DNA from: Notospermus geniculatus
Taxonomy: Eukaryota; Nemertea; Pilidiophora; Heteronemertea; Lineidae
Length of the DNA stretch: 64,000 nt
Assembly: GCA_002633025.1 (NCBI GenBank)
Contig: NMRB01000410.1
Location: forward strand, 202,430 to 266,429
Reading direction: 5' to 3'
The position numbers and the translations under genes are program-made. The notes below the pieces were generated by a model that had not been told where the DNA came from, ran no database searches, and saw only the letters and a list, made by a program, of their open reading frames with translations. Of the stretch, positions 1-11,913 are shown one piece after another (the stretch's first letter is position 1; each line of letters opens with the position of its first letter).

Positions 1-572
1 CCAAGCAAGTCACTTTCAAATAGAAGGGGCAACCCACCCAGTTGACACCTTGCAGAAAGCTTTGTACTCTGGATCCTTTTCGTTTTCAACTTTACTAACC
101 GTTCCTTTAGACCAACAAACTTGAAAAGTCCCTGTGGCTGTACCCAATCAGAACCCATAGAGGACCACGACCTCATTAACAAGCACGACCAACTGGAGTC
201 TTTGAAGCCGACTCTCGCTGGCCTCGGGCCGTCTTGTCTTCGGACCGCTATCGGATGAGAGAAACATTTGTCTGTAACTTGATTACCAAATAGATTGGCT
301 ATATTTATCTTAGATTGCTACATCAGTCATGGTTTTGGGCTCTGGGCGATGTTTTCATGAATTATCGTTGATTTCTCTGTTTGTCGCGTTTGTTTGTGGC
401 GGTTAAGATTATATGGATTCGTAATTTTGACTTATCAGTCGGCATCATGGTCACCACAAATACGACTCTTGCATGGCTTCTGTACTACTTTTCAACAAAG
501 AGCACTCGGTCTTAAAAACATGGCAATTCTGCAGGTTTTGCGTGTCTGCAAGTGACTATGTTCATGCAGGAC
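1..572. other. Left-edge intergenic sequence
   Basis: No exon, RNA gene or repeat array could be supported here. The short open frames near 473-748 run into the minisatellite that follows and have no recognisable protein content. Confidence 0.5.
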
Positions 573-985
573 TACAGGTTTCACAGTGTAAATCTGCAAA
601 GAAGTCCGCAAATCTGCAAGTCGAACACCGCAATCCTGCAAGGCGGTTTGCAAATCTGCACAAGTCAAACACTGCAAGTCTGAAGGCGGTTTGCAAATCT
701 GCAAGTCAAACACCGCAAGTCTGCAAATCTGCAAGTCGAACATCGTAAGTCTGCAAGGCGGTTTTCAAATCTGCAAGTCAAACATCGCAAGTCTGGAAGG
801 AGGTTTGCAAATCTGCAAGTCGAACATCGTAACTCTGCAAGGCGGTTTGTAAATCTACAAGTCAAACACCGGAAGTCTGCAAGCGGGAGGCTTGCAAGTC
901 TGCAAGTCGAACACCGGAAGTCTGCAAGGAGGTTTTGCAAATCTGCAAGTCGAACGTCGTAACTCTGCAAGGAGGTTGGCAGATC
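573..985. repeat. Minisatellite, unit about 42 bp
   Basis: About nine degenerate direct copies of a unit built from 'ctgcaagtcgaacaccg' and 'caaggcggtttgcaaat'. The unit is close to a multiple of three, so several frames stay open on both strands; these open frames are a by-product of the repeat and not genes. Confidence 0.9.
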
Positions 986-1897
986 TGCAAGACCTTGCAA
1001 CTGTTGATGGAATAAATACCGAATTTGGCATTGTATCTGATCTCATTGCAAGTCAGCGTAGCTTCCAAATCTGCATGTCCTCGAGGTGGTCATGCATTTT
1101 TCATCCTTGAAACTTACGTTCCAAATCATCGCACATTTTCCTGTAGAAATAGCAACTAGCAATACCCTCATTTCGACTGAGATCATCCAACAACGATCCT
1201 TAGCAGTTGCAGTAATCGAGAATATACACTGATATCTTCTACAACCATCCTGGCTGTTTCCCAACCACAGAAATCAAAGCCCGCATGTTTACCATAAATT
1301 CGCCATCAATCATTGGGTTTATGAAGCCGTGGCTGCTGAAGATAAGGCACGGGAGGGTCGGATGGTAATGTAAGGTTAGGGATGTGCCGTACGGTGAGGA
1401 TCCTGTCATAGCGGAACTGATCCATCTTGGGCGGTGTTCCTTCGACAGACGACCCTCCGTATTCTGTCTTTAGAATTCTTCTCACGCAAACTTCTTACAT
1501 TTCCGAGTCTCTCGCCGTTTCTGATTGGTCACCGATCAGCACTGCTGATTCGGATTGGTGCATCAGTTGTATGGATAGCGTATCATTAACAGCGAAACAT
1601 CGTAGCCACGGACTCAGCTGATACGCCGATCCCGATTCGGTCAATCAAACGAAGCTTCTGATTGGTCAATCTGTTGCAGGGAGAGCGCATTATCCGCAAG
1701 TGTAATTTGAACCATGTTGGTAGCGGACGAAACACCTGCATTAATAGTTTTGGCGTTTCGCTTCTTGTTAGCAGTTAACCGTCAAACGTAGGACATTTGG
1801 GGGCACCTGCGCAGGGGAGGCCATTCAACAAAGGGACAGCAGGTCTGTGACGTAAAATGGAATTAATGACCACGGCGACTCCTATCGGCAATGTTTC
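986..1897. other. Downstream flank of the multicopper oxidase
   Basis: Non-repetitive sequence lying 3' of the minus-strand oxidase. Part of it is presumably its 3' untranslated region. I see no coding exon. Confidence 0.4.
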
Positions 1898-4371
1898 TCA
1901 TAGTTCCTCCTTCTTCCTCTCCAGAAGACGGAGTGTTGTGTACCTCATTAGTTCATCATTGGCTTTCCTTTGTTCCTTCCTGCAGTAAGACGCTAGGACA
2001 GCCAGTAGAATCAGGACAAGAAGGCCTATGAGGACAGCTGTGACTGTAGTGAACGTCTCGACGGAGATGAAGTCTGAAAAATGGCGGAGAATTCGTTTTA
2101 TCAGCGGCTGCAATAATCTATTCAACAGTATATTTTGCAACACTGCACAAAAGTAGGCATTTTCTGACATGAGGCCTACTTTTAAGACATTTGGAAAATT
2201 ACCTAGATCAACGTATTGTCGAATGGACTATAGTAGTGCTTTCGACTTTGTCAATCAGTGTGTAGTGGCGTTGAAGAAGGCGCGAGACTGGACCGATAGT
2301 AGGTGATCGATAGAAGCGACATCTCCAAAGAAAACTGCGAATTAAATTCTTGTATTGCAGGCGTTACATTTTGAACCCAATCCTTAGAGTAAAGGCGACT
2401 TATATTATGGACGCTGTGGATACGTCGCCAATGAAAACCCTTACCTTCTGGATTCCTAAAGTTTCCATGAGAACCACAGTGTTGGGTATCTGTTGGTGGC
2501 GGTGGAATATCCGCCTTTGCTTCCACCAGAATCAAAGCCACGCCATCAGCTGCATGGATTTCCTGGTGACAATGAAAGAACCAGTAACCCGGGTTGTCGG
2601 CCACGAACTCGATCACAACGTAACCACCTGTTGGCACTATGACAGTGTCCTTCTCCATCGGTCGACGATTCAAACCGGGTAAGGAGTCGAACCAACTCGA
2701 ATTAGCCCAGGTAGCGTTCGAGCAAAAGCTCTCTTCTGGTGGTTTCGCTGAGTTGCAGACGATGTCTGGAGACTGTCTGATGTAAATTCCCGTCGTGTCG
2801 TTTAGAATTCCGTCACCAGATTTTATAACTTTGAATGAGTGGCCATGTAGGTGCACCGAATGAACCGTACCGGCTCCTTGGCCGACATTCATTAACACCA
2901 TGCGAACGGTCTCTCCTGCTCCTACTTCTAGATTGTTTGTACAGAAACATAGGTTGTCGTCCCGGGTTTTGCAGTCTTCACATGTTTTTTCTATTCTTCC
3001 GGTTAGTAACGGTGGCTCGTGGGGCAGAACAAAAATTTTCGAATTGACTGACCCACCCAAATAATGCGTGATTGGATGAGGGAAGGCGAAGTTTAAAAAG
3101 TATGTCGAAAGTTTGCCACTAGGCGGCGATTCCGGTATCATTGGTTTCAAGGCGTGCGCATTGTCAATGTTTATACACAACGCGTTCGGTTCAGTGAATT
3201 TAACGTCTGCCATTGGACAGTTGAAAAAAGTGCAAGTTTTGTTTTCACAAAGTGAGATGTCGTCATCTTGTATGTTGAACTCAACTGGGGCGTCCTTATA
3301 ATGAAGAATTCCCTCTGCTAGGACTGTTTCGCCCCAGAATAGAATCTTGGCTGATATTTTGTGGTTTCTAGAAGCTCTTGATGCCCGGATGATGACATCA
3401 TAAGTCTCGCCTGGGTAAATCAGAACAGCGTCCGCGTCGACTGGTTCCATGTCGATTCCGTCGCTCGCGACGACGGTCAGGTTATGCGATTCGATCGCGA
3501 AGGGAAACGGAAACATCGAAGCGGCATTTATCAACCTTATTCTCACAATCGAGCCTCTTGTGACGTCAAAACGTGTCAGTGGGGCGCCATTGTTTTTGCC
3601 CGTCACGTGATCGTGGTAGCGCCCCCTGCCGTTTATAAGGCCCGAATGGGCCCGATACCAGCCGTAACTGACACCATCCAATCCAGGTGGCGATTCATAT
3701 CCCACGCCATTGTTGTAAAGTCCGTAAGTCCACTTGTAGAAGGATTCGCGCTCTGTGTTGTCGTGGTTGAAATCCGATAAAATCATCGTCACCGATTCGT
3801 CCGATGCCACGGCCTCCTGGCGGCGATGGACGATGAAAGCGCCGTAGATTCCCATTGATCGCTGGAATGGTACGTGTGAGTGGTACCAGTGCGTCCCGGG
3901 AGGGTCGGCGACGAACCGGTACGTGAAATTAGCACCTGGTAGAATAGGCCACTGTGAAATAAAGGCCACCCCGTCCATCCACGGTGTCCCCCTCTGGTGG
4001 ACACCGTGCCAATGAATCGACAGCATCTCGGCCGGTAGATTGTTCTGAACGTGCACAGTCACTTCCTGATTTTCATACACAGCTATCTCCGGACCTGGAA
4101 TAGTGCCGTTGATGACGTAGACTAATCTGTTTTCTACGTACCCATCTCCGGTGATGACGTCATCAGTTTTTACCGGGTCGCTAGATATGCTTTTGTTTCG
4201 AAAGTAAAGCTGTCCGCCAATGCCTGTCGTCAGGAGGTGTGTCTTTTTGTGTGTCATCGTCATTCGTGCTTCGACGACCAACCAGAATTCGCAACGTGTG
4301 TCACGTGATGAGCATGTGCTCGCACCGTATTGGATGAGGGGGAAGAGAATGAGGAGTGTAGCCGACAACAT
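1898..4371 (-). CDS. Laccase-like multicopper oxidase with C-terminal membrane anchor
   Basis: Two exons on the minus strand, 4371-2445 and 2073-1898. The donor (CAGAAG|GTAAGG) and acceptor (TTTTTCAG|AC) are both phase 1, giving about 700 residues. Family role: copper-dependent one-electron oxidation of phenols or metal ions coupled to reduction of O2 to water. Residues 1-19 look like a signal peptide. All four copper motifs are visible: HWHG (H120, H122), HWYHSH (161-166), HSVHLHGH (504-511) and HCHQEIH (600-606). The position expected for the type-1 axial ligand, residue 611, is Val, where Met, Leu or Phe is usual. The second exon supplies a hydrophobic segment (about 651-672), a Cys and a basic tail rich in Lys/Glu, so the product should be type I membrane-bound with an extracellular oxidase. 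Reading through the donor instead gives a 706-residue frame without the anchor, which could be a secreted isoform. Substrate unknown. Confidence 0.93.
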
Positions 4372-5567
4372 TATGACACTTGTATTTTTGTATAAAATCT
4401 GAAATCAAGAAATGGACAAGACAAGTGGAACCACAGCACAGTTTATCACAAAAAGTGGAAAATGTTTCTACAGTTGTACATGTACTTCTTTATTCCGGAC
4501 ACTACACCTTCGGGACTAACTAGTGTTGGCCTTAAAGCAAATGACTCGCGGTGTTTGTTGACTGTTGTTTGTTGACATGTCCTCAAATCAAGCGCCGTTT
4601 TGAGAAAAAGGCGAAAGAAGGATTTTAGTTTAATGGGAAATGCATTAGACAGCCAAACTTCGGAGGCGTATTCTGCAAAATCTCCCGCTTCGAAATCAAT
4701 GTGAATAGTACAAAATGTACATCTTGACCGACTGAATTTGAAAATGTCATTAACCCATTTTAACAATTTTTTAATCGAACCTCGTCCCCAGGTGCACGTT
4801 CGCATATTTGCACTCAGGTTTTGCCTATGACTGGAGCACGGCTTTGCCTGGAGACTAGGTTCACTCTCTTTGGGAGGTACCACCAAAAATCAAAACAAAC
4901 CCCGCGAGCCATTCGCTTTAATTGAGAGGTGTCCGGATTGCAGAGACGTCAAAATGAATAGAAACGACCTGTTTCGGACTGGAGAGGTGTCCTCCTGGCA
5001 GAGGGGTCTGCTAATTTTTATTTGCACCATGACCAGGGCATTTCCTGGAGCAACTACCGTCGAACCACAAGTAAGGGTACGCCTGTCCTAGGGGTGTTTT
5101 GATTACATGGTTCAAACAACTTGCAAACCGTTCTGTCGGACTGATGCTAACGAGGGGTAAAAGGATATTTCCGGTTAGTTTGAGTACCAGGCAGTCGGCA
5201 TCAAAAACATGCTGCCCTTAAAGCGGATTGTTCGCGTCTGTCCAAAGTGAACCAAAAATAATAAAACGACCCGTTTTATTCGTAACAACAACTGGTAAAT
5301 GCATTGCGGCGGCCGCTCCGGAAACGGTTCTGTGGAATCTTTGAATCGGCACGAATAGTCCGCTTTGATGGTGAAAGACTGTACCTTCACTTTTGATCAG
5401 TGGGGTGATGGTCTATCGAAGTAATAGCTCTGTGTTGTACTACCAGGTACGGTGAAGTGTATAGAGAGTAGCTATTACGTCAACTAACGATGCTCCCGCA
5501 GATTACTGCCTTGCACCATTGAAGGGCAGGACGACCGTTAGTCGCAGATGTAGTATTGATGCAGTAA
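4372..5567. other. Upstream flank of oxidase with imperfect inverted-repeat element
   Basis: Contains the presumed promoter of the minus-strand oxidase. Between about 4493 and 4936 the ends are imperfect inverted copies (CCGGACAC..., with AAAGC(A/G)AATG and CTCGCGG blocks), suggesting a decayed element of about 440 bp. A 146-codon minus-strand frame at 4446-4886 lies inside it and has no recognisable domain. Confidence 0.45.
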
Positions 5568-5689
5568 TAGGGAGGTTTCGCAAGCGCCCGGTTACGCCCT
5601 ACGACGACGTTTATCTATTGTGTGGGTATACCCAAACAATAGATAAACGTCGTCGTATGGCCTAACCGGGCGCTTGCGAAACCTACCTA
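5568..5689. mobile_element. Foldback element, TAGGGAGGTTTCG tips
   Basis: Near-perfect palindrome of about 122 bp. It begins TAGGGAGGTTTCGCAAGC, ends with the complement (GCTTGCGAAACCTACCTA), and has a short loop near 5625. The outermost bases match the elements at 22066 and 31179, but the arms do not. Confidence 0.75.
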
Positions 5690-6404
5690 TTGCTTAATTC
5701 TCCTGCACCTACCTTTTTACGCTTAGTTTCTTCTACCGCTGTGTCAGCTAAAAGTAGTGCATCTTAGTAAGTTGAATATTCACGTCACACATACACAATA
5801 CTTGTACACCCTTATCAAAATCAAAACTGTATAAGCTGTAAAATCATATATTAAAAACCAGGTTATCCTAATAAATGACACAAAATGATGTGTCAATGAC
5901 TTGATTTGTGCATGTTCAAATGGTCAATTTTTTTTAATCACAGCATATCGTGCCCGTTTGAAAATCGCCGTGACTCATGCAGGAATCTGTGTTTTTAACC
6001 CAAAGTTTGAAAAAGGCAAATTGCGTGCCTGCGTTTTCCATTACGACTGAGTCGTTCCACCTCGGAGAGTCTGTCTTTTTTATCCACCCGCTTAAGCCAC
6101 ACCACAAAGGTTTGTCATTCAGGAAATAGTTGTTTTAATTAGATAATTAGTGTTTGAGACAGAGCACGCTTTCATGTTACCGAGATGAATCAAATCAATC
6201 CCGATTTACGTCGTTTGTGCCTGCCGGAATCGTAATTATATGAGAAAGAATGATTCGTTGAGAACAGGTACTGATGTTTCCACTGCGTCTGACAGCTCAA
6301 GATTGGTTCCTGATCTCACCGCTAGGATTTACTGAGATCGGTAGCGGTTGTCGTAATCACGTGATCGTCCGAAAGCGGCCGATGGAAATCGCGTTGGCTC
6401 ATGG
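5690..6404. other. Intergenic sequence with dispersed repeat fragment
   Basis: No gene seen. The stretch around 6290-6410 (blocks CTGAGATCGGTAG, AATCACGTGATCGTC) is related to sequence at about 11710-11790 and 39430-39700, so it is a fragment of a dispersed repeat. Confidence 0.5.
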
Positions 6405-7250
6405 CTGATTCAGTCTTGAATCCACACTTCATTTTTCAAGCTTGAACCCTAACTTCAGTCTTCGAAGCCTGAGTTCAGTCTTCAAGCTCGAACCCTGACT
6501 TCAGTCTTCAAGCTTGATCTCTGACTTCAATCATCAAGCTTGAACCCTGACTTCATTCTTCAAGCTTGAACACTGCATGACTTCAATTTTCAAGTTTGAA
6601 CACTGACTTCAGTCTTCAAGCTTGAACCCTGACTTCAATCTTCAAGCTCGAACACTGACTTCAATCTTCAAGCTCGAACACTGACTTCAATCTTCAAGTT
6701 TGAACTCTGACTTCAGTCTTCAGACGTCAGTCTTTAACCCTGACTTCAATTTTCAGCTTCCACCCTGACTTCAATTTTCAGCTTGCACATTGACTTCAGT
6801 CTTCAAGCTTGAACCCGACGCCGATTGTTCCGCCCCCCCCCTCCATTTTTCCTCTGGCTGCACGTCTGGGGTTCAAGCATCAAGTCGTAAGTTCCAGCTT
6901 GAGGATTGAAGTTCGGGTTCAAGCTTGTGGATTGAAGTTTGGGGGTTCAAGCTTGAAGATTTAAATCCGAGGGGGGGTCTTGCTTGAAGATAGAATTTCG
7001 GATTCAAGCTTGAAGATTGAAGCCTGTGGGTTCAAGCTTGAAGTTTAAATCGGGGGTGGGGGTCTTGCTTGAACAATGAAGTTCGGGTTCACGCTTGATG
7101 ATTGAAGTCTGGGGGTTCAAGCTCAGCTAAAGATTGCAGTTCGGGTTCACGCTTGATTATTGAAGTCTGGGGCTTCAAGCTTAAAGATTGCAGTTCGGGT
7201 TCAAGCTTGAAGATTGAAATCTTGGGGTTTCAAGATTGAAGATTGAAGAT
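6405..7250. repeat. Head-to-head inverted minisatellite, unit about 26 bp
   Basis: From about 6405 to 6815 there are roughly fifteen copies of a unit of the form TTCAAGCTTGAACCCTGACT + TCAGTC. After a C-rich spacer, 6870-7250 carries about a dozen copies of the reverse complement (GGTTCAAGCTTGAAGATTGA). The two arrays face each other, making an inverted repeat of some 800 bp. Confidence 0.9.
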
Positions 7251-8053
7251 TGAATGAGCCCTCTGGGCTTTCGTACACTCCGTGTGAAACGATCTACTGG
7301 AAAAGAAGGTGAATTTCACTCGGGATTAGTCGAGTGCACACTGCATTGAAAAGACTATACTCAATCGATTTCTTAAATGGTAACATGAAACATACGTCTG
7401 CAAATGGAAGCAGACGACATGCATCTCGAGTAATTGCTCTTCAACCGGAAACATCGCTGCCAACAGAATGCCAAAGTTGATTTTTTGCCGTTAAAATCTG
7501 TCAATGCAAAGCATGTCAGGGGTTTTATTGCTTAGGGTAAAATATCTGGGATAAAACAGCCTTTGCTGAGAGTGTCATTCAGGAGTTGTTAGTAGATGGA
7601 GTTAGTTTGACTGATCAGCTTTAGTTAACCCTCCATGGAGTTTGAGCAGCGTTTCAAGTTATGATCTTCAGTTTACGTGGCTGCAGCTAGCAAGGGATGG
7701 GAGCCCATAGACTTCACAAAAAAACGTTTTTTTTCAAGCAGATGTTGGTCGAAAAAAGGCGAAACGTGCAGTTGTAGTACATTAGGAAATATTCCAGTGT
7801 TTCTAATAACGCAGAGCGCACGAGAGAGCACCAAATGTCGTTCTTTTCGTTCGTGTTCACAGGACGAATCTGAACCTCCTATGAGGAGGAAATGGGGACA
7901 ATTTCTGGTCTGTAGTTCGTCGCTAATTTGATGACCAGCCACTTAGACGTGTCTTTCTTCTTCCTGTGGTGACAATGGCTCGTAAGCGCCGACCCAAAAT
8001 GAGATGAAGAAGTTTCAGAAACTACTGATTATATCAGAGGGTTAATGGCAGGC
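7251..8053. other. Intergenic sequence, no gene recognised
   Basis: Unique-looking sequence. Overlapping open frames occur on both strands at 7673-7942 but show no domain, signal peptide or splice context, so I do not call a gene. Confidence 0.4.
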
Positions 8054-8238
8054 CAAGCCCCCGGAACGCCAACGCGAACGTCTATCCTTTTGTTCGGTGC
8101 CTTCTTCGCGGCAACGAACAATGGGATTCGCGTTCGCGTTGGCGATTCGGGGGCTTTGCGAAAACTCTCTATGAGCAAAGCCCTCGAAACGCCAGTGCGA
8201 ACGTCTGTCCTTTTGTTCGGTGCTCTCTTTGTGGCATC
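8054..8238. mobile_element. Two MITEs of the AGAGTTTTCGCAAAGC family, both incomplete
   Basis: 8054-8168 lacks the outer left tip but has the rest of both arms (AAGCCCCCGGAACGCC at the left; GCTTTGCGAAAACTCT at the right). A second left half follows at about 8175 and is cut off by the minisatellite. Other copies are at 23598, 23934, 33338, 42631 and 61149. Confidence 0.75.
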
Positions 8239-8239
8239 A

Positions 8240-9135
8240 TCACTCCACCAGCGGTCCTGAACAACTGGCAGCAGAGCTCCATAGCGGTCCTGAGAAAATA
8301 CATGTAGGCAGCAGCGCTTTACTAGCGGTCCTGAACAACAGGCAGCAACATTGCACTGCCTATTCTTCAGGACCACTAGTGGAGTAATGCTGTCTTTTCT
8401 TCAGGACCACTAGTTGAGTAATGCTGCCTTTTGTTCAGGACCGCTAGTGGAGCACTGCTGACTATTGTTCACGACCCCCTAGTGCAGTACTTTTTTTGTA
8501 TAAACGTATTTATTCATAATATATGCTATGATGGGATTGAGAAACAGGCGAATCGCCTATCTAGTCTCTCTCCCTAGCATATTTACAGTAATAAATGCAG
8601 ACTAATAACAAAACTTCACCTGCAGTAATGCTGTCTATTGTTTATGACAGTCCTAAAAGACAGCATTACTCCACTAGTGGTCCTGAAGAATAGGCAGCAA
8701 CACTCCACTAGCGGTCCTGAACATTAGGCAGCAGAACTGCACTAGCGGTCCTCAACAAAAGGCAGCAGCGTAGCACTACTGGTCCTGAACAACAGACCGC
8801 AGCTCTGCACTAGCGGCCCTGAACAATAGGCAGCAGCGCTCCACTAGCGGTCCTGAACAAAAGGCAGCAGCGTTGCACTAGTGGTCCTGAACAATAGACC
8901 GCAGCTCTCCACTAGCGGTCCTGAACAATAGGCAGCAGCGTTGCACTAGCGGTCCTGAACAATAGGCAGCAGCGTTGCACTAGCGGTCCTGAACAAAAGG
9001 CAGCAGCGTTGCACTAGCGGTCCTGAATAAAAGGCAGCAGCGTTGCACTAGTGGTCCTGAACAACAGACCGCATCTCTGCACTAGCGGTCCTGAACAATA
9101 GGCAGCAGCGTTGCACTAGCGGTCCTGAACTATAC
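8240..9135. repeat. Minisatellite, unit about 34 bp, partly inverted
   Basis: The unit contains CACTAGCGGTCCTGAACAAT and AGGCAGCAGCGTTG. Copies run forward at 8240-8352, reversed at 8353-8487 and forward again at 8650-9135 (about fourteen copies). About 8488-8640 holds unrelated AT-rich sequence that may be a separate insertion. Confidence 0.9.
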
Positions 9136-9790
9136 TATGCACTTGGGATTGACATGGGAGAGTAACCTGGTAACCTGAATGGCTTTCAATATATTTGTAC
9201 GGCCATAGAATATGTGGCCAAAAATAGACTTCTTCATGGTAGCCAAAAGCCATTTATTACTGCCCAGTACAAAGACCTAGGTATACTTATTGCGAAAAGA
9301 CCACAGAATTCTCAATATATCCACGTCTGCCTATTTTTTTCGTATCATAATTAGTGATTGCGTACCCTTTTTCAAAGAGGATATTGATCCCGCTGGGTTA
9401 GATCCAGACAGAGGAGAAGGGTTTCTAATTAGGAACCCCTGGCTGCTATTAAATTGATGACTGATGACGTCTGCAGCCGTAAGGTCCAGACAGGGTTTCA
9501 TTTTCCCAAACTAGATCGATACGATCGATTGATTTTTCCTCGCAAAAAGGGGATTACGGTAACATCAATGAAATCAAAGATCATTCTTGCTTTAAAGCCA
9601 GATTAAGATGGTGCGATTTAAGCTATGTTCTTACTGGCTTTTTAAAGTGTATTCAATTCGCAATAAAACCTTAATAGTACGTATTAACAAAGTGCTACAT
9701 GTACACAGTGGTAGGTGGCAACGCTTATGCGTATTAGTGTCAATATCAGATCGAACATAGAGCACAAAGAGCGTCACACAAAATGATAAA
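9136..9790. other. Intergenic sequence, no gene recognised
   Basis: No repeat array, exon or RNA gene recognised. Short frames at 9631-9855 are not convincing. Confidence 0.4.
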
Positions 9791-9980
9791 ATACGTATAA
9801 AGTCGTCTCCGAATTTTGCAAATTTTCGACCCAAACCTGGGTCTTCCTCAGGCACTTTCTAGCAGAGATCCCAGAAGTGAAAGACCTCTACTAGAAGTGG
9901 GATCTCTACTAGAAAGTACTTGAGGAAGACCCGGTTGGGGTCGAAAATTTGCGAATATCGGAGACGACTTTACTTATACG
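9791..9980. mobile_element. Foldback element of about 190 bp
   Basis: Long imperfect inverted repeat. The left arm has TATAAAGTCGTCTCCGA, AATTTTCGACC and GGGTCTTCCTCA; the right arm has the complements in reverse order (TGAGGAAGACCC, GGTCGAAAATT, GGAGACGACTTTA). No coding capacity. Confidence 0.75.
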
Positions 9981-10166
9981 ACCACTGTCAATACGTATTG
10001 AATTCGAACTGATGACTGTTGACTGTAGGACGGAACGCATGTTGATTGTTTCGGAGCACGTATTTGGAATTCAGTTTCTAACCATGTACAGTATAAACCT
10101 CTCTTAAGAATAAGATCGCCGACAAGAATCGGCTGATGACCTCCGTCCGGCCTCATTCATCCGCGC

Positions 10167-10366
10167 GTCTCGTCCTCTACTCCAATCACTTTATTAGCCT
10201 TGACTGATTCAGTTTACCATTAGTGTCAACACTTCCTCGCTTCGCTCGGTCATAGGGGCGAGCTTGTGGGAGCAGTAATACAACAAGGCTTAGGCCTATT
10301 GACGTGCCACTCTGTCTCGTCCTCTACTCCAATCACTTTATTAGCCTTGACTGATTCAGTTTACCA
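10167..10366. repeat. Direct repeat, 53 bp, copies 147 bp apart
   Basis: Positions 10167-10219 and 10314-10366 are essentially identical (beginning GTCTCGTCCTCTACTCCAAT). This could be a local duplication or the remnant ends of an element. Confidence 0.8.
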
Positions 10367-11397
10367 CGCCTGGCTGCGGGTCATGCTCAAGCCATTTGCC
10401 ACTTATTACTTTGCCATTCCGGCTATCTCGATAATTCAATCCGGTTATATCTCATAAATTATCGAGTTAGAAGGACTGAGTGGTGGCTGCGATCGGGCAG
10501 CTGACCCCCCGGAAATGGCTGGGGTTCGTCAGCGTGGCGTGACGGACATCCGTTACAGTGAACTTCCCAGCGTCTAGGCTCATACTGGCGGCAGGGATGG
10601 TCATCAATTTTCGAAAAGATGATAGTCCTCGATTTTTTTGCCGTAATTTACCCAGTAGTTAGACCCAAGAGCTCAGGATCTGTTTACATCCCATGATTAC
10701 GTACAGGCAGCTGTCGAGACCGGCGGCCGTCCGGTATTATGGATGGGACTGGCCAATATCGTCGTGCACCTGTCCTACAATCCGCCACTTCCGAACAATG
10801 CCACGGAACCGTTATAGACCCCAGGCTACATGTATGTGCTTAATTTCGTGCAAGGTGGTCGTGAAGTTTGCACCAGTTGCGTGGGTCATCATGTGGTGGT
10901 ACGTTAATTTGGTACATATACCACGTTCTTCAGACTTTATGGTAAAATTTACCGTCAGCCACGTTGATGTTAAGCCCAAGGAGTCGGCAATAACGGCGGG
11001 AAAAACAAGAAAATTGAACTTTTAGTGGCAAACTTTCAGCAACTCGGTTCAATGTTGCACCTTTCTGGCTTGAGATAGCGTCCTATCTTGGTGACGATCT
11101 CCCGACGCTGGAATTACTTTCAAATGAATGTCGCTCTACTTCAACAAAAACAATGAAATTTACATACGTTTGATGAAGTGTGCGGTTCTCTCAGTTGATT
11201 AAATCCGTGACGAGAATGGAGCGAAACTCGAATTCCAAGCAGGTTTTGAAAGACGGGTCATCCCGTTTGTCTGGTTTAACTGTACAACGATATTGTTAAT
11301 TTCAGTTGGAAAGATCTCTAATAGTGTCAGCGCCATCTGTCGTTAGGCAACAGAACCAGACTTGTCGGTCTACTTGATGCTTAGCGCCCTCTAGCTT
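10367..11397. other. Intergenic sequence, no gene recognised
   Basis: A 38-codon frame ending at about 10825 follows an AG, but it matches no family I know and is not called. The upstream exons of the glutamate receptor would be expected somewhere between 4.4 and 12.7 kb; none was recognised. Confidence 0.35.
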
Positions 11398-11637
11398 TTA
11401 TAAAGTATGATTCACCCTCTAAACTGCAACATGGCCAAGTGCTAGGCCTCTGCAACAGACACCATAGGCCTAAACCACAAATTACAATATTTACAAGTTG
11501 ACTGAGCACAGTTGACTGTTCAAGTGACCCTAGCATCATTAGGTAACTGCGACATGGATTATTTACCACTAACTTGTGCACATTTCCAAGTTTGGCACTT
11601 TGCCCAGGTTGAAGTTAGGGAGAATCATACTTTATGA
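11398..11637. mobile_element. Inverted-repeat element, AAAGTATGATTC ends
   Basis: The left end (TATAAAGTATGATTCACCCT, then CATGGCCAAGTGC) and right end (GCACTTTGCCC, AGAATCATACTTTATGA) are inverted copies. A one-sided relative occurs at 46304-46436. Confidence 0.7.
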
Positions 11638-11792
11638 AGAATTCTCCAGCGCCGCCTGGTGTGCGAAGCTGTAATTATGGAACCTGTCGCGTTCGCTTGT
11701 TGGTTGTCAGATTGGTTCTCGACCTCGGCTGAAGGATTAGTTTTGTTGGCATGCTGAGATCGGTAGGGCCTATCGTCCACAACCAAGATCAC

Positions 11793-11913
11793 CCGAAAAG
11801 CAACCGATGAAAAACGCGTTGATTGGTTGAAAAACCCTTGATTGCTCTTTTGTTAAGTGAGAGCGAGTGGAGTCGACCAATCAGCAGCGCGTTTTTCATC
11901 GGCTGCTTTTCGG
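11793..11913. mobile_element. Foldback element, CCGAAAAGCA ends
   Basis: Palindrome with arms CCGAAAAGCAACCGATGAAA / TTTCATCGGCTGCTTTTCGG and an inner GATTGGTTGA / TCGACCAATC pair. It sits within a larger dispersed repeat also seen near 6300 and 39550. Confidence 0.7.

Noticed and set aside
473-1068. Several overlapping open frames on both strands
   Set aside because: They are open because the minisatellite unit is close to a multiple of three; the protein is a short repeating Cys/Leu or Lys/Ser pattern.
4446-4886. 146-codon minus-strand open frame
   Set aside because: It lies inside an imperfect inverted repeat, and no signal peptide, domain or splice context was recognised.
7673-7942. Overlapping frames on both strands
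   Set aside because: No domain or codon pattern; complementary frames of equal length suggest chance.
10697-10825. Possible exon with an open 38-codon frame after an AG
   Set aside because: It matches no family and does not fit the missing part of the glutamate receptor.
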